Shown: positions 44,472 to 53,370 of the stretch, piece after piece
How the letters are laid out: every line of letters starts with the position of its first letter
How positions within the stretch are numbered: the stretch's first letter is position 1
DNA from: Glutamicibacter sp002979865
GTDB taxonomy: Bacteria > Actinomycetota > Actinomycetes > Actinomycetales > Micrococcaceae
Direction: 5' to 3'
Assembly: GCF_050030965.1 (NCBI RefSeq)
Contig: NZ_CP188297.1
Coordinates: 930,001-994,000 of the forward strand
Length of the DNA: 64,000 bases
The notes under the pieces: generated by a model
Told to the model about the DNA's origin: nothing
The model's database searches: none
The model's input: only the letters and a program-made list of their open reading frames with translations
Position numbers and translations under genes: made by a program

Positions 44472-45245
44472 ATGGACGATTTGCAGCCAGCACTTTTCGA
44501 TGCACCCCAGCCAGCTCGGACACCAGTGTACGAAGCGGCTGATTTCCCGTTCTACCATGGCGCCCAATCCGTGGCCGACCACGGGTTTATCGCTGCAGAC
44601 TGGGTTCGGGCACTCTGCGAGCAGGACTCGTTGCTGCGTTCCCTGGCCACCGATTTGGCGGCCCGTTCGGCGGCCGGTGAACAGATCCTGCCGGCACCGG
44701 AGGTGATGTTCCGCGCACTGAGCCTGCCATTGTCCGAAGTCAAGGTCCTAATTATTGGCCAAGACCCATATCCGACACCCGGCCACGCAAATGGTTTGGC
44801 CTTCGCGGCCAACAAGCAGGTGCGTCCGCTGCCGCGCTCCTTGGCCAATATCTACAAGGAATTGCAGTCCGATCTGGGGCTGGAGCCGGTCGCGCATCCA
44901 GACCTCAGTCCATGGCTTTCCCAAGGCGTCTTGCTGCTGAACCAGGTGCTCTCCGTAGCCGCTGGCAATGCCGGCTCGCATCAGAAGCTGGGTTGGGCGC
45001 CAATTCTGCATGCCATCCTCACCGCGCTCAATGAACGTCCGCGGCCTCCGGCGGCTTTGCTCTGGGGCAAGCATGCGCAGAAACTCTCCGAGTCCCTGTC
45101 CAACGCCGTGCAGCTGCAAAGCGCCCACCCCTCGCCGCTCTCAGCCTCGCGCGGGTTCTTCGGCTCCAAGCCCTTCTCAAGCATCAATCGGCTCCTGTCC
45201 GACAGCGGACAGAAGCCGATTGACTGGTCGTTGCCGAAAGCCTAG
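44472..45245 (+). CDS. ung: Uracil-DNA glycosylase
   Basis: A 257-residue family-1 uracil-DNA glycosylase that starts base-excision repair of uracil. The catalytic motif GQDPYPTPGHANGLAF (D98 is the active-site aspartate) and the C-terminal HPSPLSA motif are both intact. It is convergent with the ThrE-type gene and the two coding sequences overlap by four bases at their ends. Confidence 0.95.
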   Translation: MDDLQPALFDAPQPARTPVYEAADFPFYHGAQSVADHGFIAADWVRALCEQDSLLRSLATDLAARSAAGEQILPAPEVMFRALSLPLSEVKVLIIGQDPYPTPGHANGLAFAANKQVRPLPRSLANIYKELQSDLGLEPVAHPDLSPWLSQGVLLLNQVLSVAAGNAGSHQKLGWAPILHAILTALNERPRPPAALLWGKHAQKLSESLSNAVQLQSAHPSPLSASRGFFGSKPFSSINRLLSDSGQKPIDWSLPKA

Positions 45246-46912
45246 CGTCGGCGGATCCGCCGGCGCTCACGCCGGGCGCTGGAGGTCAATGGACGGCACA
45301 GCGTATCGCCGAAGACGACGCCGCCAGCGATGGAGAGCATGATCGCCATGGCGTTGAACATCTCCACCAGTCCCGTGGCGGTGTCATTGACGTTGATGAC
45401 GATGCCGTACATTGCTCGGAAGATCATCAGGCCCGGAAGCAGGAACATGACCGCAGGAGCCGCTAGCACCAGCTGCGGCGAGCGGAGTTTGTCCGCTGCC
45501 AGCCGCGCGGCGAAACCGATCACCGTGGCGACCAGCGCCGGGGTGGCCCGGTCTCCGAGTCCAATGCTTTCGGCCAGCAGCTGCACCAGGTAGCCGCCGA
45601 CCGCAATGCCGGCGGTAGGCAGCAGCAGGCGCAGCGCGCTCTGCTCGGTGACCGCACCGGCGACAATGGCCACGCCCACCAAGACCACCAGCAGCCAGGC
45701 CGGATAGTCGGTTTGGACGATCTGGTGAACGTCGACCTTCTCTCCCCCGAGCAGATCCGAGATCACCAGGGCCGTAGCAATTCCGCAGAGGATCGCCCCG
45801 TAGATCAGGCTGGCCGAGAACAACCGGCCTACCGCTGTCACCGGGAAGCCGTTGATGGCATCCTGCAATGCCGAAACGAATCTGCCCGACGGAAGCAGCA
45901 GCAAGATGCCGCCAGAGACCACCAGCGCCGGATCCAGCGGAGCGTGGAATTGATGCCCCAGCAAGGCAATGCCGGTGACCACCAATGTCGAGGCAGCGAT
46001 AGTGAAGAACTCGGGCACTCTCCAGCGCGAGCCGTATCGGCCGATCTGCGTCACGAGGCTCGAGGACAGCATCGCCACCAGCGCACCAGCCCACGAGCCG
46101 CCAATGAAGAGCACGAACGCGGCCGCGAACACGGCCCGGCCGCAGGCGACGATCCAGCGCGGGAACGGCTTGGGCTGCCGCGTGATGTCCTTCAGCCGCT
46201 TCGCTGAAACGGATCGCGAAACGCCGCCGGCAATGATATCCGAGACGAGTTCGTGCACCAGCACCATGCCGGCATAGTTCGAGGTGTAGGAGCGGACCAC
46301 ACGCAGCACCGAGTAGCTTTCGGCATCCGGCGGGCTGTAGTTCAAATGCAGGGACTGGTTGGTGATGTCCACATCCAAGTGGCTCAGGCCCAGTGCCGCG
46401 GTCACCGCGATCACGCTGGTTTCCACTTCCAAGGCGCCTGCGCCGTAGCGGATCAAGGTCTCGCCCAAATCCAGCGCGAACTCCATGGTGCGCCGGTTGG
46501 ACGCGTCCTGGTCCACGTTGACCTTGGGGTTGGCGTAGGGGGTGCCCTGCAGGCGCTCAACGATGTTCAGCGCCTCGGTGGGAGGGGTATCCGAGATCCA
46601 CATTTTCGCCAGCAGCCGACGGGCCACCGGGTTGGCGCGGGTAGGCATGAGGGTAATGCCCTCATCGGTGGTGTGAACCTGGCCGGTGCGCCACTCGATA
46701 TCCGAGACATCGGCAGCCGCCACGTTGGCGCTGACCGCCGTATTGAGCGGTAGTTCAGATGCCGTTGCCGGCTCTTCGGCGGGCTCTGCCGGATGGAAGC
46801 CCATGTTGATCTCACTAGTGGCAATGCGGGGCAAGACGCCAGCTAGCGGAGCCGGATCCTCGCCTACGGCATTCGACGAGGCGGCCTGTTCCTCGCTAGA
46901 TCGATGCGCCAC
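45242..46912 (-). CDS. ThrE-family threonine/serine exporter
   Basis: A 556-residue membrane protein. A cytosolic N-terminal domain of about 240 residues is followed by ten hydrophobic helices. Family signatures include GAGALEVETSVIAV and the PSGRFVSALQDAINGFPVTA loop. Corynebacterium ThrE exports threonine and serine by proton exchange. It starts with GTG at 46912, with GAGGGGG about ten bases upstream. A later in-frame ATG would remove the acidic N-terminus. Confidence 0.87.
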   Translation of the reverse strand: MAHRSSEEQAASSNAVGEDPAPLAGVLPRIATSEINMGFHPAEPAEEPATASELPLNTAVSANVAAADVSDIEWRTGQVHTTDEGITLMPTRANPVARRLLAKMWISDTPPTEALNIVERLQGTPYANPKVNVDQDASNRRTMEFALDLGETLIRYGAGALEVETSVIAVTAALGLSHLDVDITNQSLHLNYSPPDAESYSVLRVVRSYTSNYAGMVLVHELVSDIIAGGVSRSVSAKRLKDITRQPKPFPRWIVACGRAVFAAAFVLFIGGSWAGALVAMLSSSLVTQIGRYGSRWRVPEFFTIAASTLVVTGIALLGHQFHAPLDPALVVSGGILLLLPSGRFVSALQDAINGFPVTAVGRLFSASLIYGAILCGIATALVISDLLGGEKVDVHQIVQTDYPAWLLVVLVGVAIVAGAVTEQSALRLLLPTAGIAVGGYLVQLLAESIGLGDRATPALVATVIGFAARLAADKLRSPQLVLAAPAVMFLLPGLMIFRAMYGIVINVNDTATGLVEMFNAMAIMLSIAGGVVFGDTLCRPLTSSARRERRRIRRR

Positions 46913-47113
46913 GAATCATGCCCCCTCATCCAAAGTTTTTCCCATGGGATTCACCATACAACCCGTGCATGAAAAGTTGTCGGGAACCTGGCGAATTCGG
47001 GAGGTATCGCCGAACACATTTAAGGGTATTTTCGGCCACTGGAATACCGGCGCTCGGCAGTTGGTTGCACCATGCAGAAGTTAGATGTGTTTGCATATAA
47101 TCCGGAGGATCCA

Positions 47114-48160
47114 ATGAATACGCAGTTCCCTTTGCCAGAAATCGGAGCCGAGACCTTCGGCGACATCACCGAGGACGCCCAGGGCAACCCGCTGAGCCAT
47201 GCCCAGGTGATCCGCAATGTCATCGCCGAGGGGCAGCAGGCCGAAGCATCGGGCCTTGATTTCTTCGGTGTCGGCGAGCACCACCGCGATGACTATGCCA
47301 TCTCCTCCCCCGAAATCGTTCTGGCCGCCCTGGCCAGCACTACCCAGCGCATCAAGCTCGGCACCGCGGTGACCGTGCTCTCCAGCGACGACCCGGTGCG
47401 CGTCTACGAACGCTTTGCCACCTTGGACGCGATCTCCAACGGGCGAGTGGAGATCATCGCAGGCCGGGGCTCCTTCATCGAATCCTTCCCGCTCTTCGGC
47501 CTGGATCTTGAAGACTACGAGGACCTGTTCGAAGAGAAGCTGCATCTGCTGGCCAAGCTCCGCCACGGCACGCCGGTTTCATGGCAGGGCAAGCACCGCG
47601 CCGCCTTGCGCAACCAGCAGATCTACCCGCTGCTGGAAGACCAGCCCTTGACCACCTGGGTGGGTGTGGGTGGCAGCCCGCAGTCGGTCACCCGCGCGGC
47701 CCGGCATGGCTTGCCGTTGTGCTTGGCCATTATCGGCGGCCAGCCCTCGGCCTTCGAAGGCTTGGCCACCCTCTACCGCCGTGCGCTGAAGGAGTTCGGC
47801 CATGGAGAATTGCCGGTCTCGGCGCACTTCCATGGCTTGGTGGCTTCCACCGACCAGGAGGCCCTGGAAACCCTCTGGCCGCATTACCAGCGCACCATGA
47901 ATCGGCTGGGCGCCGAACGAGGCTGGCCGCCGGCCAGCAAGATGCGCTTGCAGGCTTCCATGGGGCCCGAGGGAGCCATGATGGCCGGCAGCCCGGAAAC
48001 TGTGGCACGGAAGATGGCCAAGGTGGCCCAGCAGCTGGGCTTGTCGCGCGTTGACATCAAGTACTCTGCCGGTTCCTTGCCGCACGAGGCGATGATGAAC
48101 AGCATCAAGTTGCTCGGAGAAGAGGTCAAGCCCATGGTGCACCAGCTGCTTGGCGCCTAG
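47114..48160 (+). CDS. LLM-class flavin-dependent oxidoreductase
   Basis: A 348-residue luciferase-like monooxygenase fold. The N-terminal strand QFPLPEIGAETFGDI, the GEHHRDDYAISSP loop and the C-terminal MAGSPETVARKM are characteristic. Cofactor may be FMN or F420. The ATG at 47114 is chosen because GGAGG lies seven bases upstream; an ATG at 47072 has none. Substrate unknown. Divergent from the ThrE gene; a terminator follows. Confidence 0.88.
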   Translation: MNTQFPLPEIGAETFGDITEDAQGNPLSHAQVIRNVIAEGQQAEASGLDFFGVGEHHRDDYAISSPEIVLAALASTTQRIKLGTAVTVLSSDDPVRVYERFATLDAISNGRVEIIAGRGSFIESFPLFGLDLEDYEDLFEEKLHLLAKLRHGTPVSWQGKHRAALRNQQIYPLLEDQPLTTWVGVGGSPQSVTRAARHGLPLCLAIIGGQPSAFEGLATLYRRALKEFGHGELPVSAHFHGLVASTDQEALETLWPHYQRTMNRLGAERGWPPASKMRLQASMGPEGAMMAGSPETVARKMAKVAQQLGLSRVDIKYSAGSLPHEAMMNSIKLLGEEVKPMVHQLLGA

Positions 48161-48184
48161 GATCCTGGCTGTCCCGGAAACAGC

Positions 48185-48211
48185 GAAAGCCACCGCATTG
48201 CGGTGGCTTTC
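48185..48211 (+). terminator. Intrinsic terminator
   Basis: GAAAGCCACCGC pairs with GCGGTGGCTTTC (12 bp) around a three-base loop, followed by GTTCTT. Confidence 0.85.
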
Positions 48212-48216
48212 GTTCT

Positions 48217-48293
48217 TGGTGGATCTTACTGGACTCGAACCAGCGACCTTTCGCGTGTGAGGCGAACGCTCTAACCAACTGAGCTAAAGATCC
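48217..48293 (-). tRNA. tRNA-Val (anticodon CAC)
   Basis: A complete cloverleaf on the minus strand with encoded CCA. Acceptor GGATCTT pairs with AAGATCC, with discriminator A. The anticodon stem TTCGC/GCGAA encloses CTCACAC, so the anticodon is CAC, reading GTG. Confidence 0.95.
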
Positions 48294-48702
48294 ATCTGCG
48301 CCCTGACTTGCAAGCCAAGCGCATAAGCAATCCTACCGGGCCGTGGACCTCACTCCAAATCGGCCACCGGTTCCAGCGCCCGGAATCCGTCCCCGGAACA
48401 CGCCGAAATGCCGCTTCCAGCGCAGGTTCGAACAGTCGCGGTTCAGGCAATGAGTAGAGCAGAAAAACAGCGCCGAATAGTTTATTTGCGATTCACCTAA
48501 AAGTACCCATTTCCACTTGTCAAAAAGGGACTTTAGACTCCATAATTTTTCTAGCTCATCGAGCTCAAACTGGACCCTACAAGGAAGTTGCCGGAAGCCG
48601 CCGGCATCGGTCCCCTCAAGGCCAACGAAACCGCGCAGTGGATTTTTCCACCGCGCAAAAGCCTCATCTTTCGTTCGTTCTTAGAATTTAGGACCGTACC
48701 CA
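48294..48702. other. Gap holding a promoter and a structured leader
   Basis: No convincing gene in about 410 bases. A sigma-A-like promoter TTGTCA-N18-CATAAT (48517-48546) reads towards the GNAT gene. The leader that follows has AGCTC-ATC-GAGCT (48553-48565) and a 10-bp hairpin with one mismatch (48633-48656, loop of four T). The region is AT-richer than its neighbours. It may hold an attenuator or a small RNA. Confidence 0.5.
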
Positions 48703-49320
48703 GTGTTTGAAAACCTGAACTTTTCCTTGTCATCCCTATGCGTTCAGCCGGCCCAGCGCGCCGAATTAGCGACCCTTTACCCCCTGGTCGACCAGCGTTG
48801 GAACCAGAAGTTCGACCGGCTCTCGCTGCTTGTGACCGTGCGCGACCAGGGCACCTTGGTTGCCGCAGGCCTCGTGCATGATTCCATCATTGCCCCGACT
48901 TCTTCGATGAACGCCGTGGAGCTCGGTTGCATGGCCGTGCGCCCGGACTACCGCCGCCTGGGCATCCGCCAGCATACGACGTCGCTGCGCCTTGCCCACG
49001 CGCTGCGTTCGGGCAAAACCCCGATCAGCGTCATCGATTCGCAGAACCCGGCATCCTGGGCCTTCTACGAGCGCTCGGAACTGTGGCAGCGCGAGCGCAG
49101 CTTCGAGCACGATGGGCAGCTGAAGTTCATCTACCGGGCCACCGAGGCCGCACGGCAGTGGGCCGCGCAATTGCCGCAGGCCTCCGAGGACCACGTGGCC
49201 ATCCACCTTCCCGAAAGTGCGATGCCAGCCCCGAGCCTCATGGCCGGCCCGGCCCCGGTCCAGGGATTCGCCGCGCAGTTCGGATCCGATGATCCGGCCT
49301 CCGCCGTGCCGGTGATGTGA
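48703..49320 (+). CDS. GNAT-family acetyltransferase
   Basis: A 205-residue N-acetyltransferase-like protein. The acetyl-CoA motif A region is CMAVRPDYRRLGIRQHTT and the later NPASWAFYERS is typical of the fold. The last 45 residues are proline- and alanine-rich and probably flexible. It starts with GTG at 48703, 25 bases after a TAGAAT box. It ends four bases before the convergent nuclease gene. The substrate is unknown. Confidence 0.78.
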   Translation: MFENLNFSLSSLCVQPAQRAELATLYPLVDQRWNQKFDRLSLLVTVRDQGTLVAAGLVHDSIIAPTSSMNAVELGCMAVRPDYRRLGIRQHTTSLRLAHALRSGKTPISVIDSQNPASWAFYERSELWQRERSFEHDGQLKFIYRATEAARQWAAQLPQASEDHVAIHLPESAMPAPSLMAGPAPVQGFAAQFGSDDPASAVPVM

Positions 49321-49324
49321 CCGC

Positions 49325-50257
49325 CTAGAACAGGGCGTCCTGCTGTTCGTCCACGGAGCCGTGGCCCGGCAGCGGGGCAACTTCTCCGGCCCGGCGAGCG
49401 CGAGCGGCCTCGTGCAGGTCAATCGGGGTGACCTTCAGGACCGCATCGACCATGGCGTTGAGGAACTGCGGCGCGGCAATATCCGCTGGCACCGGAGCGT
49501 GGACGCATTTCACTTCGGGATCCTCTGCGCTCTCATCCCAATCCACCAGCAGCAGGCCGGTGGCGGTGTATCCGAAGCCGTCGCCGAAGTCGCGCAGCTT
49601 GCGGATCATGTCCACGGTGCGGCGGAAGGCGGCCGGCTCGGATTCCAGGATCGTGGCACGCTGCACGAAGAAGAACCCGACGGCTGCCAGCGGGTAGCGG
49701 GCCCGCAGGTTAGCCGCATCCCCATAGGCCTCTTCATAGCGGTTGGCCAGGTTCTTGCCGAAGGATGAGGTCATCGCCTTGGTGCTGAGCAGCAGTTCGG
49801 GACCGGTGGACCAATGGGTCATCACCACGTCGGTTTGCTTCATGTAGGCGCGGCCCAGGATGCGCGCGTCGATGCTGCCCGCCTTGCCCGCCATGATGGA
49901 CTCGTGCACCTCGTCGGCCAGCCGCTCCGGCAGCTTGCGCAGCAGTTCCAGTATGTCGCTGGACAAGACCCGGGGCGCCTCGGGACGCGGCCACACCAGA
50001 TCCGCATCGAATCCGGCACGGCGCAATTCATGGGCCAGCCATGCGTCCACGCCCTGGGCAAAGCGGCCCGATCGGGTGACCGCCTTGTTGCGGACCGGGA
50101 TGCTCAGCAGGCGTTCGAGCACCGGGAAGGACGGGTTGAATTCCTCGGTTACCGCGCCATTGCCCAGCCAGGGCGAATCCTTCGCCGCTGACATCAACGT
50201 GGTATCGAATTCGGCAAAGGCCAAGGTCTTTTCGATCGCAGGATTGGCCACGTTCAT
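49325..50257 (-). CDS. Putative type II restriction endonuclease
   Basis: A 310-residue protein I could not assign to a named family. Its stop-start overlap (ATGA) with an N6-adenine methyltransferase gene and its length fit a restriction nuclease. A candidate PD-(D/E)xK core is QTDVV (D143) followed by STK (S158-K160) after a 15-residue gap; E154 is nearby. The segment SFGKNLANRYEEAYGDA after it is unusual and charged. The wide genomic neighbourhood has no other methylase partner. Nuclease activity and specificity are inferred. Confidence 0.6.
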   Translation of the reverse strand: MNVANPAIEKTLAFAEFDTTLMSAAKDSPWLGNGAVTEEFNPSFPVLERLLSIPVRNKAVTRSGRFAQGVDAWLAHELRRAGFDADLVWPRPEAPRVLSSDILELLRKLPERLADEVHESIMAGKAGSIDARILGRAYMKQTDVVMTHWSTGPELLLSTKAMTSSFGKNLANRYEEAYGDAANLRARYPLAAVGFFFVQRATILESEPAAFRRTVDMIRKLRDFGDGFGYTATGLLLVDWDESAEDPEVKCVHAPVPADIAAPQFLNAMVDAVLKVTPIDLHEAARARRAGEVAPLPGHGSVDEQQDALF

Positions 50258-51903
50258 CCCCTCACGGCTTTGCTTCTGGCCTTGCGGCGTTCGAGCATAT
50301 TCATTCGCGCAGTGCGGACCGCCTCCAGCGCATCCGGCTCCAAGCCGAGCAGCTGCTCGAGCACCACGCCGTCCACCAGGTCGGTGGCCTCTTGCTTGCG
50401 CCCCTGCACCAGCAGTTCACGCACCGCCGGCTTGATGGCACGCAATTGCCGGGCATAGCGCTGCACCATGCCGATCGCCGGGACCGGCAGCTGGTCGGCT
50501 TCACGCGGTTCCAGCTTCAGGATGCCGCCGCCGTAGGAGCGGCCCACCATTTCGGCTCCGAGCATGGTCAGGGTATTGAGCGATGCCACCGGGAGCAGCT
50601 CGCGGCCCAGCTCGCGCGCATCGGCGCCGAGGTACACCCCATGGATCGAGTTGATGTGGTGCACCGCGGCCTCGTTGGCGGTCAACCGCGGGGTGTCGGC
50701 GTTCATGTAGGTCATGAACAGATCCGGCACCGAGAGCACCGGCACCCGCCACCACGGCGAGCGCACCTTGCACTTGTAGGCCTGGTCGACGTTCTGCAGT
50801 TCACCGCTGGCCACAAAGCGCGCACCAGCACCGCTGGGTTCCGCGCCGGGGCGGAACATGTAGGCAGCTGCCCCGTGCTCGGCGAGCTTTTCCCAGCCGT
50901 CCTCGCTCAATTCCAGCCCGCGCAGGTGGCGCGAGCCCGGAGGCGAGATCCGGATCAGGTCCTCGCGGGCCAGCCCCAGGTCCTGGATCTGCTGGGCCGA
51001 GAGGGTGAACCACTTATTATTGCCGGTGACCGCGCCCAGCGAGGTTTCGCCCCAGGACTGCAGCGGCGCCATCCGGCCGGCGGCCAGTGCCGCCGACAAG
51101 ATCCCCTGGGCTTCGAGGCCGACCAGGGAACCGGTCCAGCGCTCGTTCATGCGCACCGGGGTGTGGCGGGTGCCTTCGCCCAGGGCTTGCAGATCCAGCG
51201 CATTGCGGAATTGGTGCAGGTTGAAGGAACCGCTAGCCCCTTCGCGGAAGCCCTCGGCCAGCAGCAGCACCACTTCTTCCTGCGCGTCGGCGAACAAGCG
51301 CTCTTCGAAGACGGCCAGGTGCACGCTGGCGAAGCGTTCAAGCAGCATCTGGCGGACAGGCCCGGCATAGTTCACGAACATCAGCTCTGCCGGAAGCACC
51401 AGGGCCAGGCGCCCGCCGACGGCAAGGAAGCTGGTGGCATGCACGACGAAAGCGGCCCAGATGCTGGCAAGCTCGTTCAGTTCCACGCCCGAGGCTTTGG
51501 CCGCGGCGCGCGAGAGCTGCCGGTCAGCCCCGCGGTGCAGCTGGTAGCGCACGTAGGGAGGGTTGCCGATGACAGCGTCGTACTCGGCGTAGCCGGTGAC
51601 CTCGAAGAAGTTGGCGTGCTCGATGCGCGCGTCGATCCCGGCGGCGCTCATCCGTTCACGGGCGGCCTGCACCGATGGTTCGTGCAGTTCCAGGCCCACC
51701 AGCTCGACCCGGTCTCGGCCATCTGCGAGCACCGGATGGGCAGCGGCAAGGAATTGCGCTTCACCGCAGGAGGGTTCCAGGACCTTGGATCCTTGCTCCC
51801 CCAGCGCCCACTGCGCCATGAAGCTGGCAACGGGTTCCGGGGTGAAGTAGGCTCCGCGCGCATGGCGGGCGGTGGCCTGATCTGTCAATTCTCTACTCAA
51901 CAC
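50254..51903 (-). CDS. N6-adenine DNA methyltransferase, TaqI-like (gamma class)
   Basis: A 549-residue methylase. It has motif X at 16-30 (GAYFTPEPVASFM), the S-adenosylmethionine site VLEPSCGEAQFL at 41-52 and the catalytic NPPY at 114-117. The C-terminal half is a large target-recognition domain, including SLGAVTGNNKWFTLS and the SIHGVYLGAD region typical of TaqI-type enzymes. It starts with GTG at 51903, preceded by GGAAAGA. Together with the nuclease downstream it forms a type II restriction-modification pair. The recognition sequence is not predictable. Confidence 0.92.
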   Translation of the reverse strand: MLSRELTDQATARHARGAYFTPEPVASFMAQWALGEQGSKVLEPSCGEAQFLAAAHPVLADGRDRVELVGLELHEPSVQAARERMSAAGIDARIEHANFFEVTGYAEYDAVIGNPPYVRYQLHRGADRQLSRAAAKASGVELNELASIWAAFVVHATSFLAVGGRLALVLPAELMFVNYAGPVRQMLLERFASVHLAVFEERLFADAQEEVVLLLAEGFREGASGSFNLHQFRNALDLQALGEGTRHTPVRMNERWTGSLVGLEAQGILSAALAAGRMAPLQSWGETSLGAVTGNNKWFTLSAQQIQDLGLAREDLIRISPPGSRHLRGLELSEDGWEKLAEHGAAAYMFRPGAEPSGAGARFVASGELQNVDQAYKCKVRSPWWRVPVLSVPDLFMTYMNADTPRLTANEAAVHHINSIHGVYLGADARELGRELLPVASLNTLTMLGAEMVGRSYGGGILKLEPREADQLPVPAIGMVQRYARQLRAIKPAVRELLVQGRKQEATDLVDGVVLEQLLGLEPDALEAVRTARMNMLERRKARSKAVRG

Positions 51904-52010
51904 GCATCGATCTTTCCACGTAGGCCAGACAGTTGGGCTGGACCGGTAGACCGAGTCCGGGCGGCAACTTCTCTATTCTACGTGCGCGGGCATCTGGCTG
52001 ATTCCTGTTC

Positions 52011-52961
52011 CTAGTGGTCTGCTTCGGCTTTGCCCTTGTGGCGCAGCTTCTGGATGCCCAGGATGATGACGGTAATCACGGTACCCATGATGAAACCGGC
52101 AAGGCAGGAGAAGGCGGTGTTCACCAGCCAGCCCAGCACGGCGCCGGCCTGGCCGGTCGCGTCGTGGACCAGCAGTTCCACGTGGTGCACGAAGCCGTAC
52201 GGTGCGTGCCAGCCCAGTTCGTCCATGCCGACCAGCAGCAGGTGCCCGCCGACCCAGAGCATCGCGATCACGCCGACCTTGCTCAGGATGGACATCACGA
52301 TGGGCATCGCCCTGACCAGGCCGCGCCCGATCTTCTGCGTGAGCTGGCGCGGCTTGGCGGCCATGTGCAGGCCGATGTCGTCCATTTTGACGATCAAGCC
52401 CACGGCGCCATAGACCACGACGGTCATCAGGATGGCGATCACAATCAGGATCAGCGCGCGATTCAAGAACGGCTCGTGGGACACCTCGTTCAGCGAGATG
52501 ACCATGATCTCCGCGGAAAGCACGAGGTCTGTGCGCACTGCCGATCCGATGATCGCTTTCTCGTCGCGCACTCCCTCCTTGCCGCCCGGAGTGTGGTGCT
52601 TGATCGCGCCCATCGCCTCAAGCAGCTTCTCGGCGCCTTCGAAAACCAGATAGGCGCCACCGATCATCAGGATCGGGGTCAGCGCCCATGGAGCGAACTG
52701 CGATAGGATCAGCGCCACCGGAAGGATGAACAGCATTTTGTTCCGGATAGACCCAACGGCGATCTTCCAGATGATTGGAAGCTCGCGCTTGGGCGAGAGC
52801 CCGGCCACGTACTGCGGGGTGACTGCCGCATCGTCGATGACGACGCCTAGCGATTTGGTGCTGGCCTTGCCAGCGCCCAGCGCGATGTCATCAAGCGATG
52901 CCGCGGTGACTTTCACCAGCGCCGCCACGTCGTCCAATAGTGCTGCAAGGCCTCCGGCCAT
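52011..52961 (-). CDS. DUF808 family inner-membrane protein
   Basis: A 316-residue membrane protein that begins MAGGLAALLDDVAALVKV, the family's usual start, with GAGGAG seven bases upstream at 52961. It has about six to seven hydrophobic helices and GGKEGVRDEKAIIGSAVRTD, a conserved loop. Its function is unknown, though it occurs widely. A frame open upstream to 53078 reads as non-protein. Confidence 0.9.
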   Translation of the reverse strand: MAGGLAALLDDVAALVKVTAASLDDIALGAGKASTKSLGVVIDDAAVTPQYVAGLSPKRELPIIWKIAVGSIRNKMLFILPVALILSQFAPWALTPILMIGGAYLVFEGAEKLLEAMGAIKHHTPGGKEGVRDEKAIIGSAVRTDLVLSAEIMVISLNEVSHEPFLNRALILIVIAILMTVVVYGAVGLIVKMDDIGLHMAAKPRQLTQKIGRGLVRAMPIVMSILSKVGVIAMLWVGGHLLLVGMDELGWHAPYGFVHHVELLVHDATGQAGAVLGWLVNTAFSCLAGFIMGTVITVIILGIQKLRHKGKAEADH

Positions 52962-53125
52962 GGTCGGCTCCTCAAATATAGGTTCTGCGCAAAATTCTAC
53001 CGGCGGGATCTTTGAGCCTGCCATAGGCGCGACGCTGGCTCGGGCAAGACCTGGGGCTAAAAAAAGAAACCGCGCCACGAAGATTCATGGACACGGTTCC
53101 CGTTGCTGGTCCAGGACCAGGTCAG

Positions 53126-53199
53126 AGCCCCCTACCGGATTCGAACCGGTGACCTTCAGTTTACAAGACAGACGCTCTGGCCAGCTGAGCTAAGGGGGC
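53126..53199 (-). tRNA. tRNA-Thr (anticodon TGT)
   Basis: A complete cloverleaf on the minus strand, 74 bases without CCA. Acceptor GCCCCCT pairs with AGGGGGC. The anticodon loop CTTGTAA gives TGT, reading ACA. The anticodon stem TCTGT/ACTGA has a T-T opposition in its middle. The T-arm is intact (ACCGG/CCGGT). Confidence 0.92.
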
Positions 53200-53263
53200 G
53201 TACCGAATAAGAATATCCGAAAACCCTGCGGCACTGCGAATTGGCGATGCTCCGAGTTAAATG

Positions 53264-53303
53264 CCGATGGGAAGGAAGCCATCATTGGCTTCCTTCCCAT
53301 CGG
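53264..53303. terminator. Intrinsic terminator after the thiol-oxidoreductase gene
   Basis: A perfect 17-bp stem (53264-53280 with 53287-53303) around ATCATT. It lies 68 bases after the DsbA-like stop, on the minus strand. Confidence 0.85.
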
Positions 53304-53370
53304 TCGGGGTGCGAGATCAATAAGGATACTACCGGATCCCGAACAATTGTCCAGAGTCTACCGGTTCGAC

